The notes beneath the pieces were generated by a model, which had not been told where the DNA came from, ran no database searches, and worked only from the letters and a program-made list of their open reading frames with translations. This document shows positions 41,962 through 50,897 of a stretch of 64,000 bases of DNA, one piece after another; position 1 is the stretch's first letter, and every line of letters begins with the position of its first letter. The stretch is from Treponema brennaborense DSM 12168 (GTDB lineage Bacteria > Spirochaetota > Spirochaetia > Treponematales > Treponemataceae): NCBI RefSeq assembly GCF_000212415.1, contig NC_015500.1:2914001-2978000 (forward strand), given 5' to 3'. The translations under genes and the position numbers were made by a program.

Positions 41962-42685
41962 TTTGACCTGCCTCTACCATATTATCGGTATTCTCTTCTA
42001 AAAATTGAGCATTTTTATTACCCGCAACGAACACCGCAAATTCACCAAGCACTTTGCTGCGTCCGGCAAAATCGTCTCGAACAGTCTCGGCCGATCCCTC
42101 CACAATTTCTTCGTGCAGTTTCGTCAGCTCACGGCCGACTACCACACGCCGCTCTTTTTCAATATCGGCAATATCCGTCAAAAGCTTAACGATTCTGAAC
42201 GGCGATTCGTATAAAACGAACGCATATCCCAGCCCCAAAAGCTCCCGCAGCCGGGAACGGCGGCGCCCCGGTTTGGGCGATAAAAACCCTTCAAAAACGA
42301 GCGTTTTGCCGCCGGCACCCGCGACGCTCACCAAAGAAGCGAACGCCGACGCACCGGGAATCGGTACCACCGTATGGCCGGCTTCACGGGCAAGCCCCGC
42401 AAGCACCGCGCCCGGATCGCTAATGCCCGGCGTCCCCGCGTCGCTCGCATAAGCGACGGTCTGCCCGTCGTCGAGCAGCCGAATGATTTTCTGCGACGCC
42501 GCCGCTTCGTTTTGCGCGCGGCACGACACGAGCGGCTTCCGTATTTCAAAATGCGTCAAAAGCTGCAACGTATGCCGGGTATCTTCACAGGCAATCACGT
42601 CCGCCGTTTTAAAAGTTTCAAGCGCGCGGAACGTTATGTCGCCCAAATTTCCGATGGGCGTCCCGACGATATATAAAGTTGACAC
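41951..42685 (-). CDS. rsmI: 16S rRNA (cytidine-1402 2'-O)-methyltransferase
   Basis: A 244-residue member of the RsmI (YraL) tetrapyrrole-methylase fold. It has STLYIVGTPIGNLGDITFRA at the N terminus, then ACEDTRHTLQLL, and the glycine-rich VAYASDAGTPGISDPGAVL. GASAFASLVSVAGAGGKTLV and LYESPFRIVKLL follow. The start is a GTG (42683-42685) without a ribosome site, 6 nt after TATACT. It is translationally coupled to flgM. Confidence 0.93.
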   Translation of the reverse strand: MSTLYIVGTPIGNLGDITFRALETFKTADVIACEDTRHTLQLLTHFEIRKPLVSCRAQNEAAASQKIIRLLDDGQTVAYASDAGTPGISDPGAVLAGLAREAGHTVVPIPGASAFASLVSVAGAGGKTLVFEGFLSPKPGRRRSRLRELLGLGYAFVLYESPFRIVKLLTDIADIEKERRVVVGRELTKLHEEIVEGSAETVRDDFAGRSKVLGEFAVFVAGNKNAQFLEENTDNMVEAGQNDD

Positions 42686-42720
42686 CCGTTAAGTATATAC
42701 CGAATCCGACGGCGGCGCAA
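42686..42720 (-). promoter_or_regulatory. Leaderless-type promoter of rsmI-flgM
   Basis: Minus strand: TTGCGC (42715-42720), 17-bp spacer, TATACT (42692-42697), TAACGG, GTG. The only one of the ten with a GTG start. Confidence 0.65.
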
Positions 42721-42836
42721 GAGAAAACGCGCCGTTTCCATGCACTCCACACTCATGCCAATCACACTGCGCACGTGCCGCTTCAGCCGCGCACTCGGCA
42801 GGCTTACGGAGGCCCCCGCATTCGGAACGGCCAGGC

Positions 42837-43790
42837 TTACGGAACGTACTTGCTCAGGAACGAATCGACGGCCGCCCAATACAGGTCAGGCGCGTCGTCT
42901 ACGGAGTCTGCGTGAGCGGCGCCGGGAACGACGAGTTTTTCCTTTTCACACGAGGCCGCCTCGTACACCTGATCCAGCATGGCGAACGGTACGAACGTGT
43001 CCGCGTCGCCGTGAATGAACAGCGTCGGCGTAACCGAACGGCCGACGGCACGAACACAGTCGCCCTCGCCGAAAAAGTACCCGGCGCGCAGCTTGGTTAC
43101 GAGCGACGTAACCGGAATCAGCGGAAAACGCGGCAAATTAAACGACTGCTTCAGCTGATACGTAAACTCCGCGTCGATGCTCGAATAGCCGCAGTCTTCC
43201 ACGGCGGCGCGCACGTTCGCGGGAAGCGGCTCGCCGGTAGTCAGCATAACGGTTGCCGCTCCCATCGAAACGCCGTGCAAAACGACGCGGGCGGCCGAAT
43301 CTTTTTCGGTCAGATACCGGATCCATTCTATCATGTCGTAGCGTTCGGGTGCGCCCATACCGATATACCGGCCTTCGCTCAAACCGTGCGAACGCTGATC
43401 AGGCACGAGTACGTTCCAGCCCCGCTCGTAATAATGCCGCGCGTACTGCGCCATAGCGGCCGCGGACATTTTATATCCGTGCACGGCGAGCGCATACCGG
43501 TCAGACGGAACTTTTGCCGCGATAAAATAGCCGTGCAATTGCAGCCCATCTTTTGCGGTAATGAATACGTTTTCGCCTTCACTCATCAGCCATTCTTCCG
43601 CAGGCAACGCGGCTGCCGATTCATCTTCGGCAATCAGCACGGCCGGCTCGTCGTCGGTAAAAACGTCTTTATCCGAAGCCGGATCCAGTGCGAACGTAAA
43701 AAAATAACTCGAAGCGGCGGCCAGTCCTATCACGGCGATCACCGCAACGGAACAAACCGCAATCACAATCCCTTTAACTGCTGTTTTCAT
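42837..43790 (-). CDS. Membrane-anchored alpha/beta hydrolase
   Basis: A 317-residue protein. An N-terminal membrane anchor (~7-30) is followed by a serine-hydrolase fold: YALAVHGYKMSA (oxyanion region), VLVPDQRSHGLSEGRY, the nucleophile elbow GVSMG, and the probable Asp and His in FIHGDADTFVP and GAAHADSVD. It resembles the YjfP/BAAT-like hydrolases anchored on the outer side of the membrane. Substrate unknown. ATG 43790 rather than the upstream one because TATATT-GAATGT ends there. Confidence 0.85.
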   Translation of the reverse strand: MKTAVKGIVIAVCSVAVIAVIGLAAASSYFFTFALDPASDKDVFTDDEPAVLIAEDESAAALPAEEWLMSEGENVFITAKDGLQLHGYFIAAKVPSDRYALAVHGYKMSAAAMAQYARHYYERGWNVLVPDQRSHGLSEGRYIGMGAPERYDMIEWIRYLTEKDSAARVVLHGVSMGAATVMLTTGEPLPANVRAAVEDCGYSSIDAEFTYQLKQSFNLPRFPLIPVTSLVTKLRAGYFFGEGDCVRAVGRSVTPTLFIHGDADTFVPFAMLDQVYEAASCEKEKLVVPGAAHADSVDDAPDLYWAAVDSFLSKYVP

Positions 43791-43825
43791 ACATTCAATA
43801 TATACGAAATCGACGGGCGGTGCAA
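43791..43825 (-). promoter_or_regulatory. Leaderless-type promoter of the 43790 gene
   Basis: Minus strand: TTGCAC (43820-43825), 17-bp spacer, TATATT (43797-43802), GAATGT, ATG. Confidence 0.65.
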
Positions 43826-43871
43826 TTTTCTGCGGCATAATTTTATCCGGCAGTTCGATTTGAACCTCTTA

Positions 43872-44597
43872 TTATATATTCAGCACGATATTCCGTAATG
43901 TTGAAAACACCGCTATGCACGGCCATAATAGTTTTTCATCTATTTTGGAGTCTGGTACTGAGAAAATCTTATAGGAATCATAAGAAAATTCAGCATAAAC
44001 TGTTCCATTTCTATCTACAATTTGAAAAACTTGTTCTTTTAATGTAATCATTTGTATAAAAGAGCTCATGCTGTCTTTCATTGTCGATACTGTATTCATA
44101 CTTGTTAATAATACGGAAAATTCCACTCCCTCAACAGAGAAAGATGCAAGTTTAACAGGCAATTCAGACTCATGCACTTCTTTTTCCCAAATTGCTTGAG
44201 AACCGGATATATCAAATTTTTCAAATTTATAGATAGGCGGAAGATTTTGAATATCAATCGCTCTAATATTCAAAATTCTATTATTTTCTGTCATTTTACG
44301 GTAGTTGATATTAATGTTGTACAATGCGTCATTAAGGAAAACTTTTCCAGTCCATTTCATAAGATCTACAGTATTTAGATACAGTGGGTCAAAACCAAAT
44401 CGGAAGTCTGTTTTTCCACTTAAAATGATATCTCTAGAATCTACATCGTCTGACTTTTTAAATTCTTTAATATTTCCGGATAATTCTGTTTCAAATGCAG
44501 TCGTCTCGATTCCGTACTGTTTTATCGTCATACAAGATAAAAAAATGAATATAAGCATTCCTAAAAACGGAAATATAATGCCCTGTTTGATTTTCAT
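43872..44597 (-). CDS. Lipoprotein, paralogue A
   Basis: A 241-residue predicted lipoprotein: MKIKQGIIFPFLGMLIFIF, then a lipobox ending FLSC, then MTIKQYG. The middle is divergent from paralogue B (44670-45422), but the C-terminal ~56 residues (from LKEQVFQIVDRNG to STLRNIVLNI) are identical. AGGAGAAG lies about 8 nt before ATG 44597. It is AT-rich like the whole island. No known domain recognised. The shared MTIKQYG after the Cys and the shared tail suggest duplication followed by partial homogenisation. Confidence 0.8.
   Translation of the reverse strand: MKIKQGIIFPFLGMLIFIFLSCMTIKQYGIETTAFETELSGNIKEFKKSDDVDSRDIILSGKTDFRFGFDPLYLNTVDLMKWTGKVFLNDALYNININYRKMTENNRILNIRAIDIQNLPPIYKFEKFDISGSQAIWEKEVHESELPVKLASFSVEGVEFSVLLTSMNTVSTMKDSMSSFIQMITLKEQVFQIVDRNGTVYAEFSYDSYKIFSVPDSKIDEKLLWPCIAVFSTLRNIVLNI
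43930..44042. repeat. 113-bp identical block shared by the lipoprotein genes (copy A)
   Basis: It is base-for-base identical to 44731-44843 by direct comparison, while flanking regions diverge. The sharp edges inside otherwise diverged genes point to recent gene conversion. Confidence 0.9.
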
Positions 44598-44669
44598 AAT
44601 CGAACTTCTCCTATTAAGAATCATAGGAAGGAGCTAAAAATAAGATTTCAGTTCCTTCCTTTTATCATA

Positions 44670-45422
44670 TTAATTTATATTCAGCACGATATTCCGTAGT
44701 GTTGAGAAAACAGCTATACACGGCCATAACAGTTTTTCATCTATTTTGGAGTCTGGTACTGAGAAAATCTTATAGGAATCATAAGAAAATTCAGCATAAA
44801 CTGTTCCATTTCTATCTACAATTTGAAAAACTTGTTCTTTTAAGGGAATTAATTCGGTAAAGGAACTTATGTTATCATCTAACGATGGTAAAACATTCAT
44901 AACCGTTACTAATACGGAAAAATCATTTTCGCCAATGGAAAAATTCGTAAAAACGCCAGGCATATCTTTTTCATACACAGTAATTATGTTTTTCTCTTTG
45001 AAAGAGAATCTTCTTTCTATGTCAAATTTAGCAAACTGGTACATTGCGGGTAAGCCTTCAATTGTAACATTAGTCACTTTAGATATACGGTTGCTATAAG
45101 GTCTATCCCCTTCATACTCTTGCCTATAAGACATTTTAATGGCATATTCAGAATCATACAGACTTATAGTTCCCTTCATTTTCCTGTTTGCAACAGGCAG
45201 GTCTGAAAAAAGTATAAATACACCGCCATATTTATTTGTGTCATTTACCACAATATCGCTTTCCGTATATGTTCCATTTTTTTTATATTTCTTTATTTCA
45301 CCGGAATACAGAACTTCAAAACTGTCGGTATTCTGCCCGTACTGTTTTATCGTCATGCAAGATGAAAATAAAAAAAAGGATAAAAATACTAGTATAAGCA
45401 AAAATGTTTTATTAATTTTCAT
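44670..45422 (-). CDS. Lipoprotein, paralogue B
   Basis: A 250-residue lipoprotein: MKINKTFLLILVFLSFFLF, then SSC as lipobox, then MTIKQYG as in paralogue A. The two share NRISKVTNVTIEGLPAMYQF-type patterns (A has ILNIRAIDIQNLPPIYKF) and an identical C-terminal tail. The upstream 20 nt containing AGGAGAAG are nearly identical too. Function unknown; probably outer-membrane-facing or periplasmic. The two genes are in tandem, 72 bp apart. Confidence 0.8.
   Translation of the reverse strand: MKINKTFLLILVFLSFFLFSSCMTIKQYGQNTDSFEVLYSGEIKKYKKNGTYTESDIVVNDTNKYGGVFILFSDLPVANRKMKGTISLYDSEYAIKMSYRQEYEGDRPYSNRISKVTNVTIEGLPAMYQFAKFDIERRFSFKEKNIITVYEKDMPGVFTNFSIGENDFSVLVTVMNVLPSLDDNISSFTELIPLKEQVFQIVDRNGTVYAEFSYDSYKIFSVPDSKIDEKLLWPCIAVFSTLRNIVLNIN
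44731..44843. repeat. 113-bp identical block shared by the lipoprotein genes (copy B)
   Basis: Matches 43930-44042 exactly. See paralogues A and B. Confidence 0.9.
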
Positions 45423-45941
45423 AATCGAACTTCTCCTGTTTTAATGGGAATTGAAGAATTGAAATTCATTTTTAAGAAAAAACGCCAAATCTTTAAATCA
45501 ATATCTATCCCAACTTGGGGAGATATCGACTGACTCCATATTAATTTGCTGATTTGAATTTCATCATGAATGACAATCTGTCCTATGACCGATTTTATTA
45601 AACTGTAGAATGTGTTTCACAACCGCTCCTCTCTCCGACACATTTTTCATAATTCAATTTTATAATATCAGTGTTGCATGATTTTTTTTCACAAGTCAAC
45701 TCAAAAAACGCCATTTATTACATATGTAATATCCCAATATTACATAAATCATATGGTAATATTACCTAAATCATCTTGACAAAATCAGTTTTATACCCAT
45801 TTAAATTTGATTCAATGGAGTAAAAATCCAGAATATTACCAAAGTAAGGTAACCTGTAAATAGTAATATGACAAATTTGCCAAAAATGTAGTTTTATGTT
45901 ATTCTTAAAAAGTTATTTTTTTAACACCGAGGAGAAGGTTT
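45423..45941. promoter_or_regulatory. 519-bp AT-rich gene-free region with palindromes
   Basis: No gene seen. It contains the palindromes ATTACATATGTAAT (45717-45730) and GGTAATATTACC (45755-45766), plus further AATATTACC / GGTAAC / GTAATATGAC motifs up to about 45875 and a TTGACA at about 45777-45782. Clustered near-identical dyads suggest operators for the divergent lipoprotein B and 45942 genes, perhaps bound by the LuxR-type protein at 46483. The binding partner is inference. Confidence 0.5.
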
Positions 45942-46496
45942 ATGAAAAAAAATAGTGTATGCCCATTATTTTTACAAAATCCAGAAGAAAAAGAACGTAT
46001 TGATTGGGATTATTTTGTTTCCGAAATACAGAAAGTGTTCAAATTAAATGATTTTGAAGTTACTCGCTTAAAAAACAGTAATGTAGCAAAAATTATAGCT
46101 ACTATTCCATTTGCAGCGGGTTGTAATGAACCGGAAAGAACTGCTATATCACATTTAATAACTTACATTGCAGAAATTAAAGGATTTCAAAAATACTGCG
46201 CCCATTTACCCTGTGATAATTTTGATATTTATCATAGATTAAACAGATTAGCAACGTTTTCCGGTGGTGATAAAAAAATAATTCATGAAGGCTTATCTTT
46301 GTTAGCATTGATTATGTTAGAAGGATATCATGAATCTCAAGAACACGATAAACAAAATAAAATCTACAACCCGTTAAATTCTGGGTCATGGAATTATGAA
46401 CAAAAAAAAGCTGAACTGGAAAAAGAACTTGAAGTAATTACCTGTGAATCTCTTGCTGATTTTTTTACTATCGGAGTTAGTAATGGAAGATGGTAG
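45942..46496 (+). CDS. Unknown 184-residue cytoplasmic protein
   Basis: The ATG follows GAGGAGAAGG with 7-nt spacing. The protein has no signal or membrane segment and looks mostly helical: DWDYFVSEIQKVFKLNDFEV, then AERT-like NEPERTAISHLITYIAEIKG, then KKIIHEGLSLLALIMLEGYH. No family recognised. The last 14 bp overlap the membrane LuxR-type gene, so the two are translationally coupled and probably work together. Codon use is AT-rich, unlike the chromosome around it. Confidence 0.75.
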   Translation: MKKNSVCPLFLQNPEEKERIDWDYFVSEIQKVFKLNDFEVTRLKNSNVAKIIATIPFAAGCNEPERTAISHLITYIAEIKGFQKYCAHLPCDNFDIYHRLNRLATFSGGDKKIIHEGLSLLALIMLEGYHESQEHDKQNKIYNPLNSGSWNYEQKKAELEKELEVITCESLADFFTIGVSNGRW

Positions 46497-47238
46497 AAAT
46501 AACGAATTGATTATTTGGCGATGTATTGCCATATTTGGAGCCATATTATTACTATCAAGAATTATTCCAAATATCATAAATAATGATTACCACACAGGTA
46601 CTATTTCAGACTCGAAAGATAGTTTCTCTCGTATATCTATGTTTGTAATTAATGTTATAGGTTTCTTTGTTTTTATTTTTTTAATTTTCCAACCTTTGAA
46701 ACTAGAATTATACGGTATATTCAGTTTTTTATATGCAGTTTATTTTTTTATTGACGGATACTCTCCGTTAATGGGAGTATTAATGTTCATACTATCCTTT
46801 TCAACACTCTATAAACGCGGATTTTATAGGAAGAACAAAAAAACTAAATTTATTTTCACCTGTATCTTTCTATCACTCATAATGATATCAGGAATTAGAT
46901 ATGGGATAGATATTTGGTTTGATGGATTCATCAACACATTCGGCTATCTTTTTATAATCGGTCTTATCGCCTACGTTATTCTAAGTAAAGTTGCAAAAGA
47001 CAAAAAATATTCCGGTCAACCGGTGTTAGATTTTAATAAATTTCCGGATCTTACAGAACGTGACAAAGAATGGATAAAGCTACTTATAACTGAAACTAAA
47101 TACACAACTATTGCACATGAATATGGTATTTCATTTGGCACTGTAAGAAACCGAATGCGATACATCTTCAAAATCCTTGGAGTTCCAGACCGCATTGGTT
47201 TTATGGCTTCATTTTCTGGTTATGAAATTCTAGGGTAA
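46483..47238 (+). CDS. Membrane-embedded LuxR-type regulator
   Basis: A 251-residue protein. Five to six hydrophobic segments fill the first ~180 residues. The last ~65 form a LuxR/GerE-type helix-turn-helix: LTERDKEWIKLLITETKYTT, then IAHEYGISFGTVRNRMRYIF, then KILGVPDRIGFM. This order (membrane sensor, then DNA-binding tail) makes it a one-component membrane regulator. ATG 46483 follows GGAG at 6-nt spacing; an earlier in-frame ATG lacks a site. It is coupled to the unknown 184-residue protein. The inferred targets are the operon itself and neighbouring island genes. Confidence 0.8.
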   Translation: MEDGRNNELIIWRCIAIFGAILLLSRIIPNIINNDYHTGTISDSKDSFSRISMFVINVIGFFVFIFLIFQPLKLELYGIFSFLYAVYFFIDGYSPLMGVLMFILSFSTLYKRGFYRKNKKTKFIFTCIFLSLIMISGIRYGIDIWFDGFINTFGYLFIIGLIAYVILSKVAKDKKYSGQPVLDFNKFPDLTERDKEWIKLLITETKYTTIAHEYGISFGTVRNRMRYIFKILGVPDRIGFMASFSGYEILG

Positions 47239-47244
47239 TCACTT

Positions 47245-48228
47245 TCAATAAGATTCAAGCCACAATAACCCATTTTTATAATCTACGGTAATTCTATTGC
47301 GAGCAAAAAAGTCGTAGCCAAGAAGCATGTCTACGTTAATAGAACTAAGAACATCAGCATACATATCTGTAGCAGAATCTTGAACAACTAGACCTGTAAA
47401 GGTTTTAGTTAATGTGATATTTCCAATTTCAACAAGCTCTACATCATAGTAATAGGAGTTTCCTGTTAGCATTGTGCTATTAAAATATTCCCAGTTAACA
47501 TCTTCTGTTAACATATCAGTTAAAGGGAAATTAAATATCTCATTATTTATTAGTCCTGTTGGCGCACCTGTATCTAAACAAATTTTAACAGGAACACCAT
47601 TAACTTTTCCTTCCGTAACAATATGACCTGTTGAAACATCACAAGAAATAGGCTCAACATTGGGAACTTCATCGTTTAAAATTAGTTTTCGATTTTTATA
47701 ATCAAAAGTTACTCGTTCTGCATAAAATCCGTATATACTACTACCAACATAGCCCATTCCGTTTCTATTAAACATGCCTGAATAATTAGCAGTGTATGCA
47801 ATTTTTCCAAAACCTAAATCAATTTCTCGTGGAAAGTAAAAATAGGCAGAATCATCAACATTGTACGTCCCACCTAGAGATTCAAAAGTTTCAATAGAAA
47901 GACTTATACCAGAAGCTCCAGAATCAAGAACCATATTACCTTTTTTACCGTTAACCGTTACAGGAACATAAAGCAAACCATTCATTATAAAAATTCCGAT
48001 TTCTGTTCTTGGAATATCTGTAGGTAATGGAAGATTATTTTTTATACGAAATTTGTCTCTAAATGCTACCACAGCTTCTATTTCTTCATTAGTGTAAAAC
48101 TTACCGCCATTATCGCCTTTTGTTAGCAATTCACCTGTTTTGTATCTTGCACAACTGGTAATACTACTCAAAAGTACAGCAAATAAACAAATTTTTATTA
48201 ACAAGACATTCACTCTATTAAACTTCAT
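47245..48228 (-). CDS. Lipoprotein with two retropepsin-like aspartyl protease motifs
   Basis: A 327-residue lipoprotein with lipobox SITSC near residue 26. Two repeats of an aspartic-protease half follow: VTVNGKKGNMVLDSGASGIS (~residues 90-109) and VNGVPVKICLDTGAPTG (~208-224). Each carries the catalytic D-S/T-G triad and a flap-like strand. A two-lobed single chain is therefore possible, as in clan AA proteases. The start ATG 48228 follows AGGAG at 5 nt, preferred to the GTG two codons earlier. The stop is 6 bp from that of the convergent regulator gene. It lies inside the AT-rich island. Confidence 0.82.
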   Translation of the reverse strand: MKFNRVNVLLIKICLFAVLLSSITSCARYKTGELLTKGDNGGKFYTNEEIEAVVAFRDKFRIKNNLPLPTDIPRTEIGIFIMNGLLYVPVTVNGKKGNMVLDSGASGISLSIETFESLGGTYNVDDSAYFYFPREIDLGFGKIAYTANYSGMFNRNGMGYVGSSIYGFYAERVTFDYKNRKLILNDEVPNVEPISCDVSTGHIVTEGKVNGVPVKICLDTGAPTGLINNEIFNFPLTDMLTEDVNWEYFNSTMLTGNSYYYDVELVEIGNITLTKTFTGLVVQDSATDMYADVLSSINVDMLLGYDFFARNRITVDYKNGLLWLESY

Positions 48229-48257
48229 TTTCACTCCTTCAAAAATCGGAAAACACC

Positions 48258-48352
48258 TTAATCAATCCTTGCAGTAGTTGTACATGAAAAAATCAATAGT
48301 GACAGAACTGCCGTTGCTAAAAGTAAATAAGATTTTTAAGCTTTGCATTCAT
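48258..48352 (-). pseudogene. Frameshifted tiny lipoprotein
   Basis: From ATG 48352 (preceded by GGGAGAG) the frame reads MNAKLKNLIYF and stops. In another frame the same stretch continues YLLLATAVLSLLIFSCTTTA and ends RID, an evident lipoprotein signal with Cys. A single frameshift within TTATTTACTTTTAGC would join them to a ~30-residue lipoprotein. Either a decayed gene or a slippage-prone one. Confidence 0.5.
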
Positions 48353-48566
48353 TCTCTCCCGTAAAAAGTCAAGTTAAAACTTGAAAGGTTATCATAATAG
48401 TACAGTCAAAAAAAATACCCGAAAACAAAAAGAGGGAAACCGGCCCCATTTTGTATGATTTAAAGTAATTGCCGCGGTAATCGATAAGCACGACCGAATA
48501 AACGTACTGCGCCGAGAGCAGCCCGAAAAAAACGGACTCTCGCCCCCGAAACGTTTCCGGCGCAAT

Positions 48567-50897
48567 CTATTTTACCGAAATCCGGATCGCCGCGTTCCGT
48601 CCGTCCGCAAAACGCACCGTAAGACGCATTTCGCCCGGCAAAAGAGGAACGTACCAACTGAACGGCCGTTCACTCGTTCCGGCGGAAACACCGTTCACGA
48701 ACAGCTCCGCCCGCGCACCGGCGCCGGTACAGTCCACTTTGATTTTCTGCGCCGCCGACGGAATCGACGGATCGAACACGAACACCGCGCCGTCCGCCGG
48801 ATACAGAATCCGCCCTTCGCCCGTATCCGCAAGCGCGCCAGCCGTATTCCGCCCGCTCAGCCAGCGCTGATATTCCTGCGGATACCGCACGTGAACGCGC
48901 CCGTTCTGCCGGTAATGCCACGAACAAACCGGACGGTTCGCCGCCGCCGCTAAAGCGACGTATTCGTCCGTAACCGCAGGGCAGTCCGGACCGGGCGCCA
49001 TACCCGACACCGCGCACACTGGCAGTTTTCGGTAATTGCGGGGAGCGGCAAACGCGGCGGCGGTTTCCGGATTCCGCTCCGACAGCACGTCCAACACGCC
49101 GCGCACGACGGCGGCCGGAACGGAACTGCCCGTTTCGCGCACGACGGTTTCACCGGTAAAGTTTCCCATCCAAACACCGGCGGTATACCGCGCCGTACTG
49201 CCGAGCGCGATGATGTTCTGAAACTGATTCGACGTTCCCGTTTTGAAAATCGCCGGATACGGCGTGCTGAACACTTCGGCAAAACCGAACCCCAGTGCGC
49301 GAGCGCGGCGGTCGGACAAGATGTCGCAGATGAGCGCGGCGGTATCCGGTTCGTACACTGCAGCAGAAGCCGAGAAGTCTGCCAATCCGGCCGGCTCCGT
49401 CCCGGCTTCAGCCGAAACAGCTCCCGCTTTAAGATACGTAACGGAGGGAATCGTACCGCCGCGCGCGAACACGCTGAACGCCCGAACCAGCTCGAACAGC
49501 GTCACTTCTCCGCTGCCGAGCGCGAGCGAAAGCCCCTGCCGGTTCCGCTCGCCCGCCAACGAATCGAATCCGAGCGCGCCGAGCGTTTTCAGATAATTGT
49601 CCACGCCCAGCCGGTACAGCAGATATACGGCGGGAATATTCAGACTCGACGCGAGCGCGTTCCGCAGCAATACCGGCCCGTTGTATTGATTGTTAAAATT
49701 GAGCGGTACGTACACCTGCTCGCTGCCGAAATCCATCGGAACGTCGGCAAGGACACTCGACGGAGTAAAACCGCGTTCAAGCGCGAGCGCGTAGATGAAC
49801 GGTTTCATCGTACTGCCGCTCTGATTCCGGACGAGCACGCCGTCTATCTGCCCCTCGTTTTCGCTGAAAAAATCACCGCTACCCGCCCAGCAAAGAATTT
49901 CACCGGTTACGTTGTCAATGACGAGCGCCGCACCGTGAGAAAGCCGGGCATCGGCGTGCAGTGCGATCTGCGTACTGATATCGTTCGCCACTTTATCCGA
50001 CAAAGCGGCGTCGACGCTCGTATGCAATTCCGGAGGCAGCCGTCCGCCTGCCGAATTACGGACGTACAGAACGAAATGCGGCATACCGAGCGGATATTCG
50101 TACCGTTCGCCGACGGACACCGCATCGATCCATTCGGTCTTCGTCACGGAAAACCCCGTTCGCTTTCCGATTTCCGCCGCAGCTTCAAACGACGCGCCCG
50201 GATCTTCAAGCGGATTGTACTTGACCGGACGGCGCGGAATAACCGCCAGCGCGTGAATCTGCGCTTCGGACAGCCTGTCCGGAGTCGTACCGAAATACGT
50301 ACGCGCTGCGGATCCGACGCCTTCGGCCTGCAGTCCGAACGGCAGGGAATTCAAATATAATTCGAGAATACGTTTTTTCGGCAGTTTCGATTCAATCCTG
50401 ACAGCCGTAAACGCTTCGGCAAGTTTGACGCCCACCGAAACCGGCTTACCCGGATCGCGCGGAACCACCAGACGCGCAAGCTGCATCGTTACGGTAGACG
50501 CGCCGCTGACCGGCCGCCCCGATTTCGCGTTCTGAACGAACGCCCGCACGAGCGCAATCACGTCAACGCCGCCGTGCCGGTAAAAATTCTCGTCTTCCGC
50601 CGCAATAAACACGCGCAAAATTGCGGGCGGCAGTGCGTCCAAGTCGTACCATTCGCGGCGCAGTCCGTTTTCAAGCGGCAGAACTTGCAGCAGCACACCG
50701 TTTCGGTCGTACACGCGCGTACTGCACGGGCGGACGATAAACGCGTCGAGTGCGGCGAACGGTGCGAACCTCAGCGTCAAACGTACGCCGCCCCACAGCG
50801 CGATAACCGCGACAACTGCCGCCGCTATGCGGCGGCGTCTGCCGGCAAATTTGGCAGCCTGCGAATTCCCGGCACCGTTATTTTTCCGTAATGACAA
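48567..50897 (-). CDS. pbpC: Penicillin-binding protein 1C
   Basis: About 776 residues. A membrane anchor (IAAAVVAVIALWGGVRLTL) is followed by the glycosyltransferase GT51 domain with AAEDENFYRHGGVDVIALVR and ASTVTMQLARL. The transpeptidase domain has active-site Ser in SGSTMKPFIYALALERGF, the SxN-like SLNIPAVYLLY, and KTGTSNQF. The C-terminal BiPBP_C-like domain begins near DGAVFVFDPSIPSAAQ. There is no ATG at the expected point: the most likely start is TTG 50897, overlapping the macroglobulin stop by 20 bp. The open frame extends 90 codons further as an Arg-rich shadow. The pairing with alpha-2-macroglobulin matches the classical pbpC-yfhM arrangement. Confidence 0.9.
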   Translation of the reverse strand: MSLRKNNGAGNSQAAKFAGRRRRIAAAVVAVIALWGGVRLTLRFAPFAALDAFIVRPCSTRVYDRNGVLLQVLPLENGLRREWYDLDALPPAILRVFIAAEDENFYRHGGVDVIALVRAFVQNAKSGRPVSGASTVTMQLARLVVPRDPGKPVSVGVKLAEAFTAVRIESKLPKKRILELYLNSLPFGLQAEGVGSAARTYFGTTPDRLSEAQIHALAVIPRRPVKYNPLEDPGASFEAAAEIGKRTGFSVTKTEWIDAVSVGERYEYPLGMPHFVLYVRNSAGGRLPPELHTSVDAALSDKVANDISTQIALHADARLSHGAALVIDNVTGEILCWAGSGDFFSENEGQIDGVLVRNQSGSTMKPFIYALALERGFTPSSVLADVPMDFGSEQVYVPLNFNNQYNGPVLLRNALASSLNIPAVYLLYRLGVDNYLKTLGALGFDSLAGERNRQGLSLALGSGEVTLFELVRAFSVFARGGTIPSVTYLKAGAVSAEAGTEPAGLADFSASAAVYEPDTAALICDILSDRRARALGFGFAEVFSTPYPAIFKTGTSNQFQNIIALGSTARYTAGVWMGNFTGETVVRETGSSVPAAVVRGVLDVLSERNPETAAAFAAPRNYRKLPVCAVSGMAPGPDCPAVTDEYVALAAAANRPVCSWHYRQNGRVHVRYPQEYQRWLSGRNTAGALADTGEGRILYPADGAVFVFDPSIPSAAQKIKVDCTGAGARAELFVNGVSAGTSERPFSWYVPLLPGEMRLTVRFADGRNAAIRISVK

